This document shows positions 58,944-64,000 of a stretch of 64,000 nucleotides of DNA, one piece after another. Within the stretch, counting starts at the first letter, position 1; the number at the start of each line of letters is the position of its first letter. Origin of the DNA: Lineus longissimus. Lineage: Eukaryota > Nemertea > Pilidiophora > Heteronemertea > Lineidae. A program made the translations under genes and the position numbers. Under the pieces are notes generated by a model. That model worked only from the letters and a program-made list of their open reading frames with translations, searched no databases and was not told where the DNA came from. Location of the stretch: contig NC_088314.1 in assembly GCF_910592395.1 (NCBI RefSeq), positions 13,390,001 to 13,454,000 on the forward strand, in the 5' to 3' direction.

Positions 58944-60242
58944 ACAATGACAGGAGATATATATATATATAATCAACATCAATGTGCAAATAAAAAGTCA
59001 AAACTGACCAGGAAACATAATAGAAATTCTTAATTTTGGTGTTTCTAAATTTTAATTTGATTTCCTACATTGTAGTCCACTGTGGTCTCACATGTGCTCC
59101 AAAGTAAATTGCTGATTGAAATGGCATACAGCTATGGTCTCAAGCGACTAAATAGTACAGAACAAAACTGAGAAACCTGTGAAAGCAGTGAAGAGATTGA
59201 TGAGAATATATGGTTCGAAAATGTTGTTAAAGTAACTTTGTAGGCCATGAAGTATCAGGTTTTATGATGTAAACACCTCGTGACCTAAAATTGCTGGTCA
59301 TGCAGATAGGATAGCTTGGGAATGTGACGGAAAAAACATAATTTGTGGTCACAAATGCCTACAGAAAATTTTTGAGTCATTCCAATACATTGGAATCAGT
59401 CTTTTGCAGCAAAGGATAAACTGGATTTCCTCGTTCATGCATTTACCTCAGTTTTGTACTGAAAGGCCTAGTGCAGTTAAAATGTACCGAACATGACATT
59501 TTCTGTAAAAGTGTGTTTTTATATCACTGTTGATTTATACAGTTAGTTCTACTACCAGTCTGAGCTCATGTGACACCATCATCCTGCTTCAGAATGCATA
59601 TTGCACCCTTATATTGTTCTATGATTGAGCCGTAGACATTCCTTGACAAAAAAATTAATGCTGCCAGAGCTTGAAGTATTGACAAAACCTCTCCAACAAG
59701 GACCAGAGAATTGCCCCAGTAATTTCAATAGTGGTCCCACCAGGACAGAATGCAAGATTAGTTCTCCGACATACTGTGAATTCGTAAGAGCATCAGTCAG
59801 ACACCAAGTCATCCAACCTGCCTTGAGAGCTGTCAAGGGGAATGCTGTCATATCAGAAAAGCTGCTTGATTATGTGGAGTGATTTTACAATAGTTTGAGG
59901 AATTAGACGATAGAGGGGTTTATGTAACTAAACTGTTTGAATTTAATGAAAATGTTTGATGAAAGAGATGTGATAGGGGGTTTTAACCCAGCTTGTGAAA
60001 TTGTGGTGTCAGAGAATAATTCGTTGAATGGAATGTTGTCATGGTAGAATGTGCACTGAAATTCTTTCTACATATAACATTTGGTGAGTTGGATAGAGTA
60101 ATTTTGCCCAACTCTGGTAACTTAGGAAAAGGATTTTTATACTGTTAGAATTGAACTACAAATTTTAAAAAATTTACAAAATTTTATACCATCATTGATT
60201 ATCAGAATAGTTAGTCATGAATTATTTTATATTTTATTATTG
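58944..60242. other. Unique non-coding stretch
   Basis: A short (AT)n run lies at 58,957-58,970. Overlapping open frames at 59,609-59,882 on both strands have no recognisable domains. Confidence 0.45.
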
Positions 60243-60248
60243 CTGTGT

Positions 60249-60285
<37 letters not shown>

Positions 60286-61925
60286 ATCCTAACAGTGGCA
60301 CGTTTCTTAACTGCTAGGGCTATGAACTTGAAACTTTGTACACAGAATGCCCTAGGTCAGCTGACCTCTGACACTGATTTTCGGTCCGATCTGATTCTCT
60401 GTTTGGCCACCAGGGGGCCAAATGTCGATATCTAAAAAGTGTGATATCTCGCTTATTAGTGACTTGTTTTCGATAAAACTTTTGTTGTAGGTACTCATAG
60501 CAAATATACATTTTATATTATACGGGTTTTTAATTTGACCTTGTTTTCAAGGTCACAGAGGTCATATGGCGTAAATTGGCCATTAGAGTGTAAACTATGG
60601 CACGTTTCTTAACCACTAAAGCTATGAACTTGAAACTTGGTACATATAACCCCCTATATCACATAGCCTCTGGTGCTGAATTTTGGTTTGATCTGATTCT
60701 CCACTTTGCCACCAGGGGGCCAAAAGTGGATATCTAAAAAGTGTGATATCTCGCTTATAAGTGACTTGTTTTCGATAAAATTTTTATGGTAGGTACTCTT
60801 AGGAAGAATACATCACATATCTTACGGGTTTTCAATTTGACCTACTTTTCAAGGTCACAGAGGTCATATGGCGTAAATTGGCCGTTAGAGTGTAAACTAT
60901 GGCACGTTTCTTAACCACTAAAGCTATGAACTTGAAACTTGGTACATATAACCCCCTATATCACATAGCCTCTGGTGCTGAATTTCAGTTTGATCTGATT
61001 CTCAACTTTGCCACCAGGGGGCCAAAAGTGGATATCTAAAAAGTGTGATATCTCGCTTATAAGTGACTTGTTTTCGATAAAATTTTTATGGTAGGTACTC
61101 TTAGGAAGAATACATCACATATCTTACGGGTTTTCAATTTGACCTACTTTTCAAGGTCACAGAGGTCATATGGCGTAAATTGGCCGTTAGAGTGTAAACT
61201 ATGGCACGTTTCTTAACCAGTAAAGCTATGAACTTGAAACTTGGTGCATATAACCCCCTACATCAGATAACCTTTGATGCCGAATTTTGGCCTGATCTGA
61301 TTCTTTATTCGGCCACCAGGGGGCCATAATGGAAAAAGGAAGAAGTGCAATATCTTGCTTATTTGAGTGAATTGTTTTCGATAAAATTTTTATGGCAGGG
61401 ACTTCTAGCAAGGATACACCACATGTCCTACGATTTTTGGATTTGACCTCCTTTTCTAGGTCACAGAGGTCAAATGGCGTAAATTGGCCATTAGAGTGTA
61501 ACTATGGCACGTTTCTTAACTGCTGAAGCTATGAACTTGAAAGTTGGTACATGTAACCCCCTACATCAGATAATCTCTGACACCGAATTTTGGCCTGATC
61601 TGATTCTTGATTTGGCCACCAGGGAGTCAAAACTGAAAAAGTAGGACATGCAATATCTCGCTTATTAATGACTTTTTTTCGATGAATTTTTTATTGCAGG
61701 GACTCTTAGCAATCACACGATATTGATCTTGTTGATGTCATAGACAATTATTGGTTGGATCATAAACTTATATATACTGCCCTGTCTTATTACTTGACAT
61801 CAATACACATCTAAAAAAAGTCTTCATGCCTGATTGTGTTCACCATATTCACCTCTAAACTAAGCATGATCCTGCCTACTAAAAGATGTATACGGTGAGC
61901 ACAATTGCCCCTGGCCGTTTCATTT
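60243..61925 (+). mobile_element. Family A element with five 302-bp units
   Basis: It starts at GCTGTGTCC and a (TCG)n microsatellite (60,249-60,286); the GGCTCAC head is missing. Core units begin with CACGTTTCTTAACC at 60,299, 60,601, 60,903, 61,205 and 61,508 (spacings 302, 302, 302, 303). Units 2 and 3 are nearly identical, so there was recent unequal exchange or slippage. The tail is ACGGTGAGCACAATTGCCCC followed by TGGCCGTTTCATT. Confidence 0.85.
60249..60286 (+). repeat. (TCG)n microsatellite
   Basis: An uninterrupted TCG run of about twelve units at the start of this family A copy. The poly-arginine open frame over it is an artefact. Confidence 0.97.
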
Positions 61926-62654
61926 GGTTTGCACCAGTTAAAAACAAGTAATTTGTGTCCTTCTAATGAGGTCTGTTTTGTCTAGGCTATGAAGCAGCAT
62001 TAAATATAGGATGGAAATCAGTGACTTGCCCTTAGTGTTGATAGAGGCATTCACAAAGCACACGTACTCAAAGCTACTGAATAGGAGCCAGGAAAAAAGC
62101 CTTTAACTTAGCTATGCCCTCGTCAGGACAGCTCTTGCCATGACATATATAAAGGCTGCCTCAGATACCCTGATTTAATTCTCAAACGTCCTTACCTCAT
62201 AGATAAGACAACTTTCTAGCGAATAAGACCTTCTTTTACCATGGTGGGACTAATTGAAGAAATAAACTATTTGGAAAATCTTTATTTGGATTAATGTGTC
62301 AGGATATTTCAAATGACTGAGATGTGGGACCTCTTGGAGCAGGCAGCTCACTTGTGATAATTAATCCGAGTACCCTAGCAACAGCAGACCAATGGTTTCC
62401 AAGCAATTTGAAAGTTGTTAGTTTTGGTCATTTCATTTGGTGTGTGGGTTGCCTAATTAAGGAAACATGTCGTCTGGAGCTTAACTCATAGAAATAAAAT
62501 GTTTTTATATAGGTTTCGAAAAATCTTAAAAGCTTTTTCGGCTGCCACTAATATGCACCCCTAAGGCTTTTTCGGAGACTGAAATGAAAAACTCCAAAAG
62601 GTTTTTGATTTCCCTGAAAAACTCCAGATATTTGTATGAGATGAAAACCCCTGG
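61926..62654. other. Unique non-coding stretch
   Basis: No gene recognised. CCTAAGGCTTTTTCGG-type words recur near 62,540-62,600. Confidence 0.45.
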
Positions 62655-64000
62655 TTTTTGGCTCACTGAAGGGGAGTCTATACGATAGCTCCGTGTCCGT
62701 TGTCGTCGTCGTCGTCGTCCGTTGTATCCTGTGGCACGTTTCTTAACCGCTTGTGCTATGAACCTGAAACTTTGTATACATCATGCTCAAGGTCATATGT
62801 ACCCTGACACTGAATTTTGCCCCGGTCTGATTCTTGACTTTGCCACCAGGGGGCTGAAACCAAAAAGTTAAAATGTGCAATATCTCATTTATTACTGAAT
62901 TGTTTTTGACAAAAATTTTATGGTGGGTACCCCTATCAAGAATACATCATACGGGTGTTAGATTTGACCTACTTTTCAAGGTCACAGAGGTCAAACTCTA
63001 AAATGTCACCGATAGTGGCACGTTTTGTCTTTATTCGTCCTATAAGTCTTTAAATTTGGTATGTAGACACCTGTTTCGTAGCTCTACATGTTGACAAAAA
63101 ATCAGGTCCATGTGGCGTACTTTTCAAGGTCACAGAGGTCAAATGGTGTGAATTGGCCGTTTGTGTGTAATATGGCACGTTTCTTAACCACTAAAGCTAT
63201 GAACTTGAAACTTGGTACACATGACCCCCTAGGTCAGATAACCTGTGACACTGATTTTCGGTCCGGTCTGATTCTTAACTTGGCAACCAGGGGGCCAAAA
63301 CCCAAAATTTGAATAGTGCCATATCTCGCTTATTACTGATTATTTTGTGGTAAAAACTTTATGGTAGATACTCTTAGCAAGGATGCGTCACATATGATAC
63401 GGGTTTTGATTTGACGTACTTGTCAAGGTCACAGAGGTCAAATGGCGTAAATTGGCGTAACTGTGGAACGTTTGTTTACCCCTAAGGCTATGAACTTGAG
63501 ACTTTGTACAAAGGACCCACTAGGTCAGCTGACCTCTGACCCTGAATTTCAGTCTGGTCTGATTCTTGACTTGGCCACCAGGGGGCCAAAAGTGAAAACC
63601 TAGAAAGTGCTTATTATTGATTCGTTTTCAATAACATTTTTATGGTAGGTTCTCCTAGCAAAGATACATCACATATCATATGAGTTTTTGATCAGACCTG
63701 CTTTTCAAGGTCACAGAGGTCAAATGGCGTAAATTGGTCGTTTGATTGTAACTATGGCACGTTTCTTAACCACCAAAGCTATGAACTTGAAATTTGGTAC
63801 ACATGACTCCCTACGTCATGTAACCTTGGACATCGAATTTCGATCTGATCTGGTACTCAACTTGGCCACCAGGAGGCCAAAACTAAAATAGGTAAAAAGT
63901 GCAATATCTCGTTTATTAGTGACTTGTTTTTGATGATATTCTTATGGTACTTACTCCAAGCAACGATACATCACATGTCATTCCGACTTTGGTTTGACCT
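62655..64000 (+). mobile_element. Family A element, cut by window end
   Basis: The head TTTTTGGCTCACTGAAGGGG is followed by (TCG)n (62,702-62,718) and at least four core units, each with TTAACC, CTATGAAC and a CACCAGG motif. The third and later units carry AGGTCACAGAGGTCAAATGG. The tail is beyond the window. Confidence 0.8.

Noticed and set aside
60217-60435. Arginine-run protein
   Set aside because: The run is a (TCG)n microsatellite in a repeat.
1-64000. Host protein-coding exons
   Set aside because: I looked for conserved domains, long frames outside repeats and splice-bounded frames and found none that I could support. Short exons may still be present and would need transcript data.

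Overview
The window looks like intergenic or intronic DNA from a repeat-rich marine invertebrate. A bivalve or other lophotrochozoan is my best guess, but taxonomy is an inference from the repeat types: elements built like the molluscan 'pearl' or Helentron-type repeats, a DIRS-like tyrosine-recombinase retrotransposon, Tc1-type elements and a tRNA-derived SINE. I recognise no host protein-coding exon. Almost every short open frame is a chance frame in AT-rich DNA or lies inside a repeat. The only convincing coding capacity belongs to mobile elements.

The centrepiece is an apparently intact DIRS-like retrotransposon at about 27,746-34,298. It carries a Gag-like ORF, a reverse transcriptase/RNase H ORF and a tyrosine recombinase ORF, with all expected catalytic residues visible. 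Its 172-bp inverted terminal repeats differ at one position. A 98-bp internal complementary region is the exact reverse complement of right end joined to left end. That fixes the element ends to the base and shows insertion without target duplication into one unit of a ~146-bp tandem array (27,240-34,965).

Much of the rest is nested non-autonomous repeats. I define three families with the same plan. Each has a head with a GCTCA-type or CCCC hairpin motif and a (TCG/TCTG/TCCG)n microsatellite, followed by tandem core units where these are present. Families A and C end in a short GGCC-type hairpin. Family A lies at 1,862-7,438, 15,811-16,530, 51,070-52,001, 57,295-58,943, 60,243-61,925 and 62,655 to the window end. 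Family B lies at 4,018-7,020 and in the array around the DIRS element. Family C lies at 5,657-6,508 and 13,356-15,639. The first family A copy is a nested doll: it holds a Tc1 element (2,140-3,713) and a family B copy, which in turn holds a family C copy. Family A and B cores repeatedly carry a CTCF-like motif (CCACCAGGGGGC, 12 exact copies, all on the plus strand) and direct repeats of AGGTCA spaced by 3.

Other elements are TA- or TTAA-flanked MITEs (19,653, 35,475 and 52,549), a 37-bp-TIR MITE (18,127), a SINE (56,800), several short minisatellites, and three elements whose bodies are mosaics of one short self-complementary word (26,133, 40,016 and 57,394). The stretches between are AT-rich and appear unique. 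A few may be conserved regulatory DNA, which cannot be judged without comparison.
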